Positions 54,053 to 64,000 are shown, counted from the first letter of the stretch. The stretch: DNA of 64,000 nucleotides from Acanthosepion esculentum (GCA_964036315.1 OZ038488.1:61552254-61616253), one strand, 5' to 3'. Program-made: numbers and translations. The notes: generated by a model not told the origin, from the sequence alone.

Positions 54053-54790
54053 GCGATGGATAAATTACGCAAAAGAAAAAGAAAAATGACATCTCATTTT
54101 AACAGAAATATTTAACAAAATTACACAAAAATATCTTGAAATACTAAAGGCTACAATGAAATACTATTCAATGAAATCGCCATTTTCTTCAACCACGGCC
54201 TCCATACAATTTAGGAGTCTCTTGTATCTCTTCTGGACGGTCACCTTGTTTAAGTTGGTGAATGCTGCTATAATCGTCGACTTCAGTTCATCTTTGGTGT
54301 TACAAGAAGTGTTGTTGGTCTCACGCTCAACTGCGGCCCCACACAAAATAATCAAGGGAGTTGCATTCAGGGGAGATATGCAGCCAGATTTAAGGGGTTA
54401 TGTTGTCGCAGATATTATCTGACAGTCAGGATTGGGTTCTCCTGCTTGTGTGGGTACAGAGCCCCGTTGTCACGCATAATATCTTCTTGGCTCAGGGCAG
54501 CACTAACTGCTCAAGGCGCTTGATGCATGGCCCCGTGTTGTGTTTGAGGCCCTCACCAACAAATTCGTCAGTTCTTTTCTTATCAGAACGAGCAGTTTGA
54601 GTTTTCCGAGCTGCCGTCCTCTCATAATCGCCATCAGAATGATTCAGCTCTTTCTGAATCCTCTGCACTCTCCGAACATGCTGAAATGTTCGTATTACGG
54701 TTTTCAAGTTTCTGGTAGAGTGATTTGCGTTATGGTGGTCTTTTTCTCACAGATATTGCCCAACTGACCCTACTATACTGTGCATTCGAC
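54050..54790 (-). pseudogene. Tc1/mariner-type transposase, internally deleted
   Basis: Minus strand: N-terminal part with VIRTFQHVRRVQRIQKELNH and KTQTARSDKKRTDEF (about 54707-54560) is joined to ISPECNSLDYFVWG, AVERETNNTSCNTKDELKST and a tail ending EAVVEENGDFIE (about 54400-54164). SPD-N-LDYFVWG and the E-GG-FIE end are hallmarks of this superfamily. Most of the DDE core between them is missing and one frameshift splits the C-terminal part. Dead copy. Confidence 0.7.
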
Positions 54791-54846
54791 AAAATAAAAA
54801 AAAAAAACAATTTATATATAGTTTATATATATAGTAGTTTATTATA

Positions 54847-54888
54847 TGTGTGTGTGTGTGTGTGTTTGTGCGTGTGTGTGTGTGTACA
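54847..54888. repeat. (TG)n microsatellite
   Basis: Imperfect TG tract. Confidence 0.85.
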
Positions 54889-54889
54889 C

Positions 54890-55890
54890 AAAGTCGTATG
54901 TTCATAATTGACTAACCTGTACGGCATTTCACATAAAGTTATTTTGATTTCAACCAAGGGAGAAGACTCTTTTACGTACCTGAAACAATAAAAAAAACTT
55001 TTATTTAGGCAATAAAACAACAACTTTCAACAATAAACATTTATAGCGCTTCAAAATATATAATAAGAAAAGATCGGCAACAAAATCATTTGCTTCATAT
55101 CAAGGAAAGCTGACAATTGTTTAAAGGTTCAGCCGAGTCTTCCTTTCTTTCCTTTTTTTTTGCTTGTTAAATCATTTTGCTCTGCAACTTGTTTTACAAG
55201 CGCTAGAAAAATTCCGGGACAAGGACAAATGATTACCCCACGATGTTACGGAAGGAATAATGTTCAGTATTCAAAGACTTCTCTTTTGTTCGTTGCTTGA
55301 CACAGGAAAACACTCAGGATAAATATTCTATGGCGATGAAAAGGCGTTTTCATTCTAATCACCAAAAACAAAGAAAAATTCTAGCTCGCTCAAGAACCGC
55401 TTTTAACATCTTAACCTTATCTTTATCTAATAATAAAAAAACAATTCTCCTGGATGTTCTGACAGGAAATATTTTTTACCGAATTCCTGTCACGACGCAA
55501 AGTTACATTAAACAGCAGCTTCGTTTGAATGATGCACTAGAATCTAAAAACATTTAGACAGGAAAATCAAGTGATAATATTGTTGCATAACAAAGCCTGT
55601 TCACTGAATGCGTTTGTGATGCGAAAAGGGATCTAGGGGAGTACGTTCTTCCACATGCAACAGATTTATCCAGACCTGTCACATTTACACGTTTCGCTTT
55701 ATAAAGCAAGCTGTAAGCGGTTTTCAAAATTTCGAAAAACTTACTCGATTAATTGACTTACTGAGATCCGAAATCGTTATTTTATAATAGAAATTACAAT
55801 CTAACAGTGACATATGATCATAAAAACAGAATAGACATGTTACCGACTAAATGATGAGGCTCTGAATTGATATTAGTCCAATATAACTTT
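54890..55890. other. No recognised feature
   Basis: An 86-codon frame at 55297-55557 (plus) starts MTQENTQDKY and is basic, but I recognise no domain and it has no supporting context. I treat it as chance. Confidence 0.35.
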
Positions 55891-55896
55891 AAAATT

Positions 55897-55961
55897 AATC
55901 AGTTTGTCTGACGATTGCAAATAGGGTAAAACAAAGGGCAACAAACTCACACCAATCCAAC

Positions 55962-55962
<1 letters not shown>
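55897..55962 (+). ncRNA. Hammerhead-like relic (F3)
   Basis: Inverted homologue of 58101-58151. TCAGTTTGT and ACAAACTCA still pair, CTGACGA (55908-55914) is intact, but GAAAC has become AAAAC and stem II is broken. It runs into (AT)n. Confidence 0.45.

Positions 55963-55964
<2 letters not shown>

Positions 55965-56037
<73 letters not shown>
55965..56037. repeat. (AT)n microsatellite, centre of an inverted repeat
   Basis: Flanked by CCAATCCAACTAA on the left and its inverse TTAGTTGGATTGG-type sequence (56037-56050) on the right. Confidence 0.95.
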
Positions 56038-56040
<3 letters not shown>

Positions 56041-56174
56041 GGATTGGTATGAGTTTATATTTAGTTGCTGAATATATATTTAGTTGGATTGGTGTGAGAT
56101 TGGTGTGTGTGGTGACACACACACACAGATATGTGTGTGTGTGTGTGTGTGCACGCGTGTGTGTGTGAGTGTTT

Positions 56175-56217
56175 GCAGCTGAAGATTGCGTTCAAGCATG
56201 AAACAGACTTCCGCTGC
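56175..56217 (+). ncRNA. Hammerhead-like motif (F2a)
   Basis: GCAG, CTGAAGA (56179-56185), TGC/GCA stem II, GAAAC (56200-56204), then AGACTTCC where other copies have AGACTGTC. CTGC (56214-56217) pairs with GCAG. The cleavage triplet is damaged. Confidence 0.4.
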
Positions 56218-56242
56218 ACGGTGTTGATCTCTTTGTACAGCA

Positions 56243-56245
<3 letters not shown>

Positions 56246-56293
<48 letters not shown>

Positions 56294-56305
56294 GTGTGTG
56301 TGTGT

Positions 56306-56364
<59 letters not shown>
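56246..56364. repeat. (AT)n then (TG)n compound microsatellite
   Basis: AT repeat 56246-56290, TG repeat 56293-56364, directly followed by R1. Confidence 0.95.
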
Positions 56365-56365
<1 letters not shown>

Positions 56366-56515
56366 CAATAAACTACACTCGGCAGCAAGGCCTCTGTTCG
56401 GGAGATTGGAAGTTTTGAAAATCACCGCTTAATTGCTGTTGTTCCCAGGCCTACCCTCATTGAGGGTGGTAGCCCCTATTAGGGTCGCAGCTATGGGCAA
56501 ATAGTTAATCCCCAA
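56364..56515 (+). repeat. Dispersed repeat R1
   Basis: Copy starting at GACAATAAACTACAC and ending in AGCTATGGGCAAATAGTTAA. Followed by an R2-like AATACATTTTATGAGC and a short 5S-like remnant near 56740-56785 (CGGTGATCATACG). Confidence 0.65.
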
Positions 56516-56789
56516 GCAACAATCAATGTTACATTTTTAAGTAGAATTATCAGCAATACATTTTATGAGCAATACAATATTCTAAAGCAAACATACCTTT
56601 ACTCAGATAGTATAAAATTACCTACAAAATATCTGGCGTTGAAAGCTTAAAATTGTGTTCAAAATATTTAGATATCGGCATTAAATAACGCATAGAGGTT
56701 GGTATGGACAAAAGGAAATCAACCAACTATGCTTAACGTTGATTAACCCCGGTGATCATACGCAAATATTTCATGTGATATAACTATTG

Positions 56790-57755
56790 TAGAAGCCTCT
56801 ATATCATAACACGAAGAAAATAACTTGTGGAAATCAATTCCTCGGAAGTGAAGTAAAAGAAGCAGTTAATTGCTATTCTGAGTTTCATTTGATTGCTACT
56901 ACACTTTACTGAAGAAAATCGTCTTTCTAAAACTTATTTCAAATGACATGACTGTCTTCCTTCCTTTGGGATCGTTTATAAAGGTCCTCTTTCAAACTGA
57001 CATCCATTAGACATATAATATGATTGATTCATCCGTAGTTTAATATTACAGACTTACTTATTGAATATATGATAGCTGCACGAACACCAACAACAACTCA
57101 AGGAAGCAGAAGAATGCAGTAATGAAGGCATCGTCTATCAATATGTCAGAAAAGATGGTTTGGGGAAAACTAAGAAGTATTTTTATATTACTAATCGAAC
57201 AGTCACATTGGTAGAGGTCTGAAAGCGCTTTATCCTAAAATACTTACACACGCATATAAACAGACAGGTATACTTAGAATACCAATAAACACAAACACGT
57301 GTATACGGATGGATACATATACAAAGAGATACTCTTAACATAGGAATATATATATATATATATTTGTGTGTTTGTGTGTGTGTGTGTATGTGTGTACCTC
57401 TGTATACATGTTAGGTTAACAGTGTGTAATCGAAACACAAAATGAAAAATACACCTAAGTAGAGATTTTCCTTCCGAAAGTAAAGTTCTTAAGACTAATA
57501 ATAATTATATCCATGCTGTTAGTCATATATATATATATATAAATATAGGTAACTATACTCGTGTCGAAAAACCTTCGAACTCTTGATTTAACAACAGCCA
57601 AATCAATCACGAAGGAAAAAAAGGTTTTAAAAAAAGAAAGAGCCAGGAACATGAAAGTCTGTCGAAAATAATCGCACAGATACAGATTCAAGACCCAAAG
57701 AAAAAACCCCGATACGAGTAAACAACTAACTAAAGAGCTCAATACAAGCGTAGAG
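56790..57755. other. No recognised feature
   Basis: Short TA and TG tracts near 57345-57390 and 57527-57541. No gene recognised. Confidence 0.4.
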
Positions 57756-57761
57756 CAAACC

Positions 57762-57861
57762 TAGTCAAACCTAATGAGCCAGACACACCTACCAAGGTTT
57801 CACTTAGGCAGATCGTCAGCCTAAGTGAAACCTTGGTAGGTGTGTCTGGCTCATTAGGTTT

Positions 57862-57866
<5 letters not shown>
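57762..57866. repeat. Perfect palindrome, 48-bp arms, 9-nt loop
   Basis: 57762-57809 and 57819-57866 are exact reverse complements with loop 57810-57818. Read on the minus strand the loop and left arm give CTGACGA (57819-57813), a weak 2-bp stem II, GAAAC (57801-57797), ACCTTGGT as stem III and A as H17. That is a hammerhead core whose stem I partner was replaced by the inverted arm. Runs into (AT)n at 57866. Confidence 0.9.

Positions 57867-57933
<67 letters not shown>
57866..57933. repeat. (AT)n microsatellite
   Basis: Between the palindrome and an F2a relic. Confidence 0.95.
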
Positions 57934-57936
<3 letters not shown>

Positions 57937-58004
57937 TGGTGTACAAAGAGTTCAACACCGAGCAGCGACAGTCTGTTCTTTGCTTGAACGCAATCTTCAG
58001 CTGA
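57937..58004 (-). ncRNA. Hammerhead-like relic (F2a)
   Basis: Minus strand: CTGAAGA (58000-57994), stem II damaged, GAAAC reduced to GAAC, but ACAGACTGTCG is kept. Homologous to 58863-58914 and 59064-59106. Confidence 0.4.
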
Positions 58005-58006
58005 AA

Positions 58007-58026
58007 ACACACACACACACATACAT

Positions 58027-58086
<60 letters not shown>
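58007..58086. repeat. (CA)n then (TA)n microsatellite
   Basis: CA repeat to about 58030, TA repeat 58033-58086. Confidence 0.95.
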
Positions 58087-58089
<3 letters not shown>

Positions 58090-58200
58090 TTGGATTGGTG
58101 TCAGTTTGTGACCCTAGGTTTCACGCTATTTGCGGTCGTCAGACAAACTGATTAATTTTTAAATTTGGGATTTATATATGGTTGCGTATATCAGTGTTTT
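58087..58200 (-). mobile_element. Ribozyme element F3 ending in (TA)n
   Basis: On the minus strand the unit runs from AT-rich DNA through the complete hammerhead 58151-58101 to CACCAATCCAACTAAT and the TA tract. An inverted, decayed homologue is at 55897-55965. Confidence 0.6.
58101..58151 (-). ncRNA. Hammerhead ribozyme, type I, 9-bp stem I
   Basis: Minus strand: stem I TCAGTTTGT (58151-58143) with ACAAACTGA (58109-58101), 9 of 9 pairs. Core CTGACGA (58142-58136). Stem II CGC/GCG with a 5-nt loop inside a C-T closing mismatch (58135-58123). GAA (58122-58120). Stem III ACC, TAG, GGT. C17 is 58110, triplet GTC, cut predicted between 58110 and 58109. Confidence 0.78.
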
Positions 58201-58640
58201 CATGGTAGTGGGAGGAAAAATTGTCGTCGGAACGCCACTCATACTTACGCAAACATGCATACACGCACGTTCACTCATTAACGTACGCAGACATACATAC
58301 ACACATGCTCACTGGAGCTCACACAAACCTAAACATATATGAACAGTGTGGGACTGGGCATATATGCGCGTCCATATATAGTTGCGTACATACCTACGCA
58401 ATTGGTCGCTGTATTCAATGTTGGATTGTGTAGCGAACATCTTTCGTCATTTGGGGTTTCAACGCGCAGAACGTTCGCCGAATAATGTATACTTGCACAC
58501 ACGTATATACGTATACACACGCGTTCGCAGATATTCTGTCCGTCTGTTTTTTCTTTCTTTTTATTAATTAAAAATAATAGCAATTTTACCTACCATAGTC
58601 TTAAACAGACACCATCATAAAAAATTTAAATATATATATA
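58201..58640. other. No gene recognised
   Basis: CA-rich imperfect repeats and ATAC/GTAT-rich DNA. Short frames are not convincing. Confidence 0.35.
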
Positions 58641-58644
58641 TAGT

Positions 58645-58779
58645 TGTGTCACTCTACCGAGTGAAGATAGCTCTGGCTGACACCAAATTAGTTGTGTTTC
58701 AATCCGGGCTTGAGGCATTCGGAAGTCTAGTCTCACTGAGGAGCTGTGATACAGCGAAACAGTACTGTCTGTGAATGAC

Positions 58780-58836
<57 letters not shown>

Positions 58837-58850
58837 GAGAGCGAGAGAGG
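58645..58850 (+). mobile_element. Ribozyme SINE (family S4) with (TA)n(GA)n tail
   Basis: tRNA-like part with A-box-derived AAGATAGCTCTGGCTGACA and B box TGTGTTTCAATCCGG, linker, hammerhead 58731-58774, then GACA and (TA)n to 58796 followed by (GA)n to 58850. Confidence 0.75.
58731..58774 (+). ncRNA. Hammerhead ribozyme, type I, in a SINE
   Basis: Stem I TCTCA (58731-58735) with TGTGA (58770-58774), four of five pairs (T-T at the middle). Core CTGAGGA (58736-58742). Stem II GCTGT, GAT, ACAGC (58743-58755), five pairs. GAA (58756-58758). Stem III ACAG, TA, CTGT. C17 at 58769, triplet GTC, cut predicted after it. Confidence 0.75.
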
Positions 58851-58862
58851 TGTACAAAGAGG

Positions 58863-58914
58863 TCAACATCGAACGCCGACAGTCTGTTCCATGCGTGAAC
58901 GCAATCTTCAGCTG
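58863..58914 (-). ncRNA. Hammerhead-like motif (F2a)
   Basis: Minus strand: CAG, CTGAAGA (58911-58905), stem II TGC/GCA, GGAAC instead of GAAAC, ACAGACTGT-like, C, G. One core base changed. Confidence 0.4.
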
Positions 58915-58938
58915 AAATCACAAACACGCACACACGCG

Positions 58939-59018
<80 letters not shown>

Positions 59019-59063
59019 TGTGTGTGTGTGTGTGTTTGTGTGTGTGTTTGTGTGTGTGTGTTT

Positions 59064-59106
59064 TCAGCTGAAGATTGCGTTCAAGCATGAAACAGACTGT
59101 AGCCGC
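59064..59106 (+). ncRNA. Hammerhead-like motif (F2a)
   Basis: CTGAAGA (59068-59074), TGC/GCA stem II, GAAAC (59089-59093), ACAGACTGT, then A at 59101 (triplet GTA, permitted). Stem I pairing with the TTTTCAG before the core is poor. Confidence 0.45.
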
Positions 59107-59177
59107 TCGGTGTTGATCTCTTTGTACACCACTTGGGGTGTCAACGCGCAGACCGTTCGTCTATTTTGTTCGCCGAA

Positions 59178-59183
<6 letters not shown>

Positions 59184-59216
<33 letters not shown>
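59184..59216. repeat. (TA)n microsatellite
   Basis: TA tract next to an F5-type relic. Confidence 0.95.
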
Positions 59217-59219
<3 letters not shown>

Positions 59220-59290
59220 GTATGACAAATTTTAAAAAGGCTTCGTAAAACGCGTTTCGTCCTTTGGAGTTTCATCGAACTTAGCTTCAA
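59217..59290 (-). ncRNA. Hammerhead-like relic (F5)
   Basis: Minus strand: TTCGATGAAAC, TCC, AAA, GGAC, GAAAC, GCGTT. Recalls CTGATGAAGTCC plus GGACGAAACGCGTT, with core damage. It ends in TTTGTCATACTTCAT before (TA)n, as at 48.9 kb. Confidence 0.35.
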
Positions 59291-60440
59291 TGTAAACACA
59301 AAATGAGTCTAATTTTAGACCAATAAGGTCCTAAACGACGACAGACATCACATGAATACGCTTCCACTTGGTGTGTGTGCGTGTGATAATTGCACAGCCA
59401 CATCCTTGTCAGCGTACAGAGAAAGGAAGGATAGTTTTATTCATAGGAAGATGGAAACAGTAGATAGAATGGCAGAGAAATCGGGGACGCCATAATAGGC
59501 ACTTTTACTGAGAGGCTTGTAAGCCAAATGTATGTTATATTAAAGAACACAATGAAGGGTCCGAAAATAAAGAGAGAAGAAAAAGGTGATGGATAAATAG
59601 CAAGAGTGAAAGCTCCCTTGACGGAGGAAGTTTTGGACACATTTAATGAAAAGATAAACAGATTGAAGAAGATATATTAACACAATGATTATTAGAGACG
59701 GTGATAAGATATAGAGAGGGTTGGAGTCTTTGATAAAATGACCCCGAAGACGTATGTAACAGAGATGGAGAAATGGCGAGAGAGATATTTAAAAAAAACG
59801 TTAAGCGTTAAATGCCGACAGAAAACTATAGATGCAATGTGACAAGGGACATTATTTGCTAAGCTGAGCTTAGTCTGGCATGTAGACATAATTACTGAAC
59901 AACATGTGGGGATCAATGTCACTAGTCAATCGTAAAGGTCAACCAGACAAGCTCGTTAACCATTACCCATCCCCGAGAGTCCCGTTTTGACAAGGCGTGG
60001 AAAGAAAACAATGCATGGAAGAAGAATGATGATAAAAGATTTTAAAATATTAATTTGCTGATTATTTATTTCATCCCCTCGAGTTGACCATATTCCCTGG
60101 CGGCGAAAATTAATTTCACGCATTGAGAAATGCTGACGACTGGAGTTTTTCCTCCGTAAAACAAAGGATAAAATAAAAATGAAAGAATGGAAATTTTGGT
60201 AGCCGTTTATTTCATATATGTATATAACCCTCATCGCTCAGTAATCGCGATAGAATGGTCATGGTCTCGAATCCCTGTGAACGATTGTCAAGAGTTATAA
60301 GTTAATGACAGTATTACAATAAACGGATAAAGTAAACCCAATCGTGATTAGTAAATAAATCCAACATTGAACAAAACTGCTGTAGCATACCTACAGACGA
60401 TAATGGGTATATCCCCATTCACATAAATATTGTATGTTGC
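59291..60440. other. Mostly unrecognised; possible S2 fragment 59905-59975
   Basis: AGACAAGCTCGTTAACCATTA near 59948 matches the SINE S2 head on the minus strand. The rest shows nothing. Confidence 0.35.
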
Positions 60441-60446
60441 TCTACA

Positions 60447-60850
60447 ATTGGAGATTTGTCCCCAGCTGAGCTGGTCAAACTCTCGGTCTCCGGGCAGAGA
60501 GGATCCAGCGACGAGGCTATGTTGGAGGGCAGAGTCTCGTCTTGGGAAACAGCTACCCGACCCCGTTTTATACGGTGTCTACGGGGAATTTTTGGCCGAG
60601 ACTACGGGCTCGGATACCCACATTAAATTTGACATTGTACCACATCTGACCGCCACATCTGGTCGGAGATTCGTCTCCAGCTGTGCTGGTCAAACTCTCT
60701 GCCTCTAGACAGAGAGGATCCTCAGACGAGGCTATGTCGAAGGGCAGAGTCTCGACTCGGGAAACAGCTACCCGACCTCGTTTTATACGGGGTCTATGGG
60801 GAAGTAAAATTCGGCCTTGTGCCACATCTGACCGTGTGGGGCTGTTGGTA
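60447..60850. repeat. GC-rich structured repeat, tandem pair (family G)
   Basis: Two direct copies (about 60447-60650 and 60655-60850), homologous to 26090-26320. Both keep the CTCT-GCC type hairpin, the GACGAGGCTAT stem and the ACCCGACC--CGT/ACGG stem, with loop and stem changes that keep pairing in several positions. Confidence 0.7.
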
Positions 60851-60954
60851 CATATCCTTCCGTTGGAGATTCCCCGGGTTACGACCTACAACGATTCGTG
60901 TTTACGACGCAATCTCTATTAATCTTGTTTCGTCTATAAGTTAGTGAATTACCG

Positions 60955-63900
60955 TTAAAAAAAGAAAAACAAATGCGAGTTTTATTTTCTTTCTTCCTCA
61001 GATTTTCTGCTGCTTCCGGGTACTGCAAGAGAGACAAGATCTTAAGCTTCATCATCTCATCTACCGGGCACTGTCAATAAATATACAAGCACCTCAAAAC
61101 AAGTATAATATTTATGTCCCTCTATGTGATTTTTAGTCCCAGTTATGTTAACATATCTCATAGAAATGTGTTGTTATATTCTAGAATATAACTTACTATT
61201 GCGTTAGTATAGATGAGTGATGTAAATGATTATTCACAGAAAATCGCGGGTAAGTTCCGACTTACACGGAAAAATCTCGTTACGATGCATCGTTGGGAGG
61301 AAACTCTGCCATAAGTCGAGGTACATCTTTTTATATTATATTAGCCATAGATGATAATCGGGAAGAGAGAGAAGATATGTCCTGTAAACTAAATTCACTC
61401 TAAGGGAAGACAAACGGAGCTTAATGTCCACAATGAAACCAAAAGTACGTTTAAGTGATTCAACAAACAAGTCACTCTAAACTTTTAAAATCATTCTAAA
61501 TAATTGGAATAATAATAATACTGACCGATTAAAAACAAGACAGATATCTTCGTGGGGACCAAGCAGGCCCAGACATGTAAAGGCGGAAAGAAACACAAGA
61601 AAGGGAGAGTCAATGGAGAAAGAGAATACGCATTTTGTGTATGATATCATGATGGCCTGTTTAGCCATATACGGAGACATCTACATATAAAATTCTGTAG
61701 CTTCTGTTTGTCCGTCCGTCCATTACACGCACTAAAATAGTCATATATTGACTGATCGAAACCAAATTTGGGGGAAAAGTGCAAACAGGTAAGGGGTTAC
61801 AAAGTACTGTTGATTTTACTAGGATGCGTATTTTAGTACAATAAATTTTCATTTATTATTTACGAAAAATTAAATGTTTAGGTAACATACAAAATACTCC
61901 CACTATTTTAAAAACAATTTAATGATTAATGATACTTAGTAAATAAAAATGCAATGTTGTTTTTAGCATATCTTTAAGTTTTTATATACAAAAGAATCCA
62001 GTTTCCAGTTTGACCTGCGTTTGCGAGAACTATAAACAAATCCCAAGGACAAACGCTTCAAAAAGTTCGAATTTGTCACCAGAAAGAAATATTTACTCAT
62101 GGCCACTTTTATATTGAATGTTCAAGAGTAAGAAATCCTAAGAATTTATTATTCGCTGTTAAAAGGAAAAAAATAAATTTTCTTAAAAATATTGTTTTCT
62201 TTGAAGTCCTATAAACTTAAATTAAATTAAAGAAAGTATTACACCGTGAAGTAGGGGTTTTGTCAGCTTATTAAAATTACATCGATTGGTTTACGAAATT
62301 GAAGAAAAACGTAGTGTTTGCAAATCTGGGCAAAAAATGTTAGCATTAACTTCAACAATATTAAATACCGTGATGATTTCAACACGCGTTAGCGTTTCGC
62401 AAAAAGATTTCTAGTACACGAAAACTTCCAACTGACTATAAGCAGTTTCTTCGGATTTATTCATTCCAAATTGTTATAAAGTGGACCGAAAATAGTTCCG
62501 ACTTAACTAGACGTGTGAACTTTCAAAACATCAATGTACAATCAAATAATCCATCAAAACAAATGCTTTTTGTGTAGTTTCTGCAGTAGACTGGACTTCC
62601 TTTGATGGGCTTAAGGACAATTATAGATTACACAAGTTGTAGGTCACCTCCACATGTTTCACTGATTTTATTCAATGTTTTACTCTGTATCATAATTATT
62701 TATATTTATTTGGGAGGATAATATTTCAGTTTATAAGTAATAATTTATTGGGCGTATAATTTTAATCTGCGACGTATAATTTTAATCTATATATTTCTAG
62801 ATTATTAAAGATTATTATATATAATAATACTCGGCATATAATTTTAATCAATAATTTTGAATCTACATAAATGTTAATTAGTTCATTTTTGTGACATGCG
62901 CACAGTGTTAAATTGATAAAAATCAATAGGCATCCAGGAGTTAGTCCTATTGTTGTACAAACCAAAGAATCGTAATACAATTTCGGGCTGTAGAAATTTC
63001 TGCGGACGTGTCATCATTAGGGCATGTTGATTTTTCAGACTTTTTAAAAAGTTAGTATTGCACTAGATGCAAAATCTGGGATTTTATATAATAAATAGTA
63101 ACACTTAATATTAGATTCATATCTTGTAGCAATTTTTGAGCATTTTCTTTTAAATATCATCTGCAAAAATGTACAGAAATACGTAATTTTCGCAAGTTTT
63201 TGCTTATAAACTGACATCAAAATTTGACTATTTTAAAAATAAATCCAAATAAAGTTAATATAACTTGTATTAGTTATAATGAATGGAAAATATATTCAAA
63301 CCAGAATTCTAATTATGAATCACAAGTAAAATATGAATTTTACAGTATTCGATAAATAAAATTTTTGTAAAATATATTGTAAAAATAACAAAAAAGCTAT
63401 ACAAGGAATATGATTAGATAGATCGTGATTAATAAAATAAAAGCAAAAATAGATAAAAGTGTATACAACACCATGAGACTGCAGGGCACAGATTATAAGA
63501 CAAAACGTTTTAAATTTGTATTGTTTATTGAAAATCACACTACAGCTACTGCACTGTATAACATATTACAACATAATATAGCAAAATTGTTTAGTATAAA
63601 TTCCCTTTGAAGTAAATGAAGGTCTTATTTGATGGCACAATAATTTACTAATAATTCGCTTGTGCCATGCATCTTGTCCATATAAAATTTATAAATCTTC
63701 AGTAAATTATAAATTTTATAAGACTGCGCTATAAGACTTTTCACAGGAATAAAAAATCTAACGTCAACTTAATCATTTAAAGTCATTTCCTCAAAAAACG
63801 GTAAGGAATTGAAAGAAAATATTTTGTGTGATTATTTATCATGTTAAACACAAACTATCAAATTACGTGCAAAACCAGTGTTTCAAAATCTACCTACATT

Positions 63901-64000
63901 AATGATCCATAGTAACCCGGACAATAATTTGTGGATACAATAATATATCTTATGACATGGGAAAAAGAAGGGTATATACTGGTCAAGCCCATATTATAGC
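60955..64000. other. AT-rich DNA, almost nothing recognised
   Basis: Around 61680-61860 the text TGTTTGTCCGTCCGTCC followed by TTGACTGATCGAAACC resembles a widespread class of dispersed repeat, unnamed here. I see no gene, RNA or other repeat in the remainder. Short frames are chance. Confidence 0.4.

Larger units (their letters stand above)
58846..59140. mobile_element. Inverted F2a pair around a CA/TA/GT core
   Basis: GTGTACAAAGAGGTCAACA at the left is inverted at the right (TGTTGATCTCTTTGTACAC). Inside, each arm has a hammerhead-like motif, and between them lie (CA)n, (TA)n 58955-59014 and (GT)n. The microsatellite itself is a perfect inverted repeat. Confidence 0.7.

Noticed and set aside
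55297..55557. 86-codon basic open frame
   Set aside because: No recognisable domain, no splice or promoter context, and no second copy. Length is within chance for AT-rich DNA.

Overview
This window looks like non-coding, repeat-saturated DNA from a coleoid cephalopod, most likely an octopus. I base this on very abundant (TA)n, (CA)n and (TG)n microsatellites, many decayed tRNA- and 5S-derived SINEs, relics of two LINE families, Tc1/mariner fragments and MITEs. The species call is inference from repeat style. I found no convincing protein-coding gene, no intact tRNA or rRNA gene and no intact transposon ORF. Nearly all open frames are translated microsatellites or relics of reverse transcriptase and transposase.

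The most interesting content is a dense set of self-cleaving hammerhead ribozyme motifs in dispersed elements that mostly abut (TA)n or (CA)n tracts. Five have the whole core (CTGANGA and GAA), a paired stem I, a paired stem II, a tiny stem III and a legal cleavage triplet: 21971-22013 (+), 49646-49689 (+), 49979-50021 (+), 58101-58151 (-) and 58731-58774 (+). Another, at 6846-6888 (-), is nearly complete. More than ten are decayed or truncated. One family (49560-49692, 49828-50023, 58645-58778 and a core-deleted copy at 7086-7262) joins a tRNA-like internal promoter to a type I hammerhead followed at once by (TA)n, so it is a ribozyme-bearing SINE. Stem I and stem II differ between copies with largely compensating changes. 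Other families resemble the ribozyme-bearing ends of Penelope-like elements, and many lie in inverted pairs or palindromes, including a perfect 48-bp-arm hairpin at 57762-57866. No Penelope RT or GIY-YIG gene is visible here.

Layout: 0.7-4 kb, TA tracts and a LINE relic. 4.7-7.3 kb, a mariner relic, SINEs and three ribozyme elements. 7.8-9.2 kb, repeat R1, LINE-B and R2. 9.2-10.2 kb, pyrimidine-rich DNA with (TTC)n and (CACT)n. 11.1-12.5 kb, a 32-bp minisatellite. 13.2-13.9 kb, degenerate AT. 14.6-20.8 kb, SINEs and a MITE. 21.2-23.1 kb, ribozyme elements and TA palindromes. 24.4-26.3 kb, R1, R2 and a GC-rich structured repeat. 27-31 kb, a foldback SINE pair, LINE-A and 5S-tRNA SINEs. 32-38 kb, LINE-B, foldback elements and MITEs. 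38.8-39.7 kb, a tandem duplication. 41-48 kb, MITE, LINE and SINE relics. 48.8-50.1 kb and 53.8-59.2 kb, the densest ribozyme and microsatellite blocks. 60.4-60.9 kb, a tandem pair of the GC-rich structured repeat. The last 3 kb is AT-rich with no recognised feature.

Element boundaries are by eye and approximate unless an exact terminal repeat is given. Cleavage activity is predicted from pairing, not shown.
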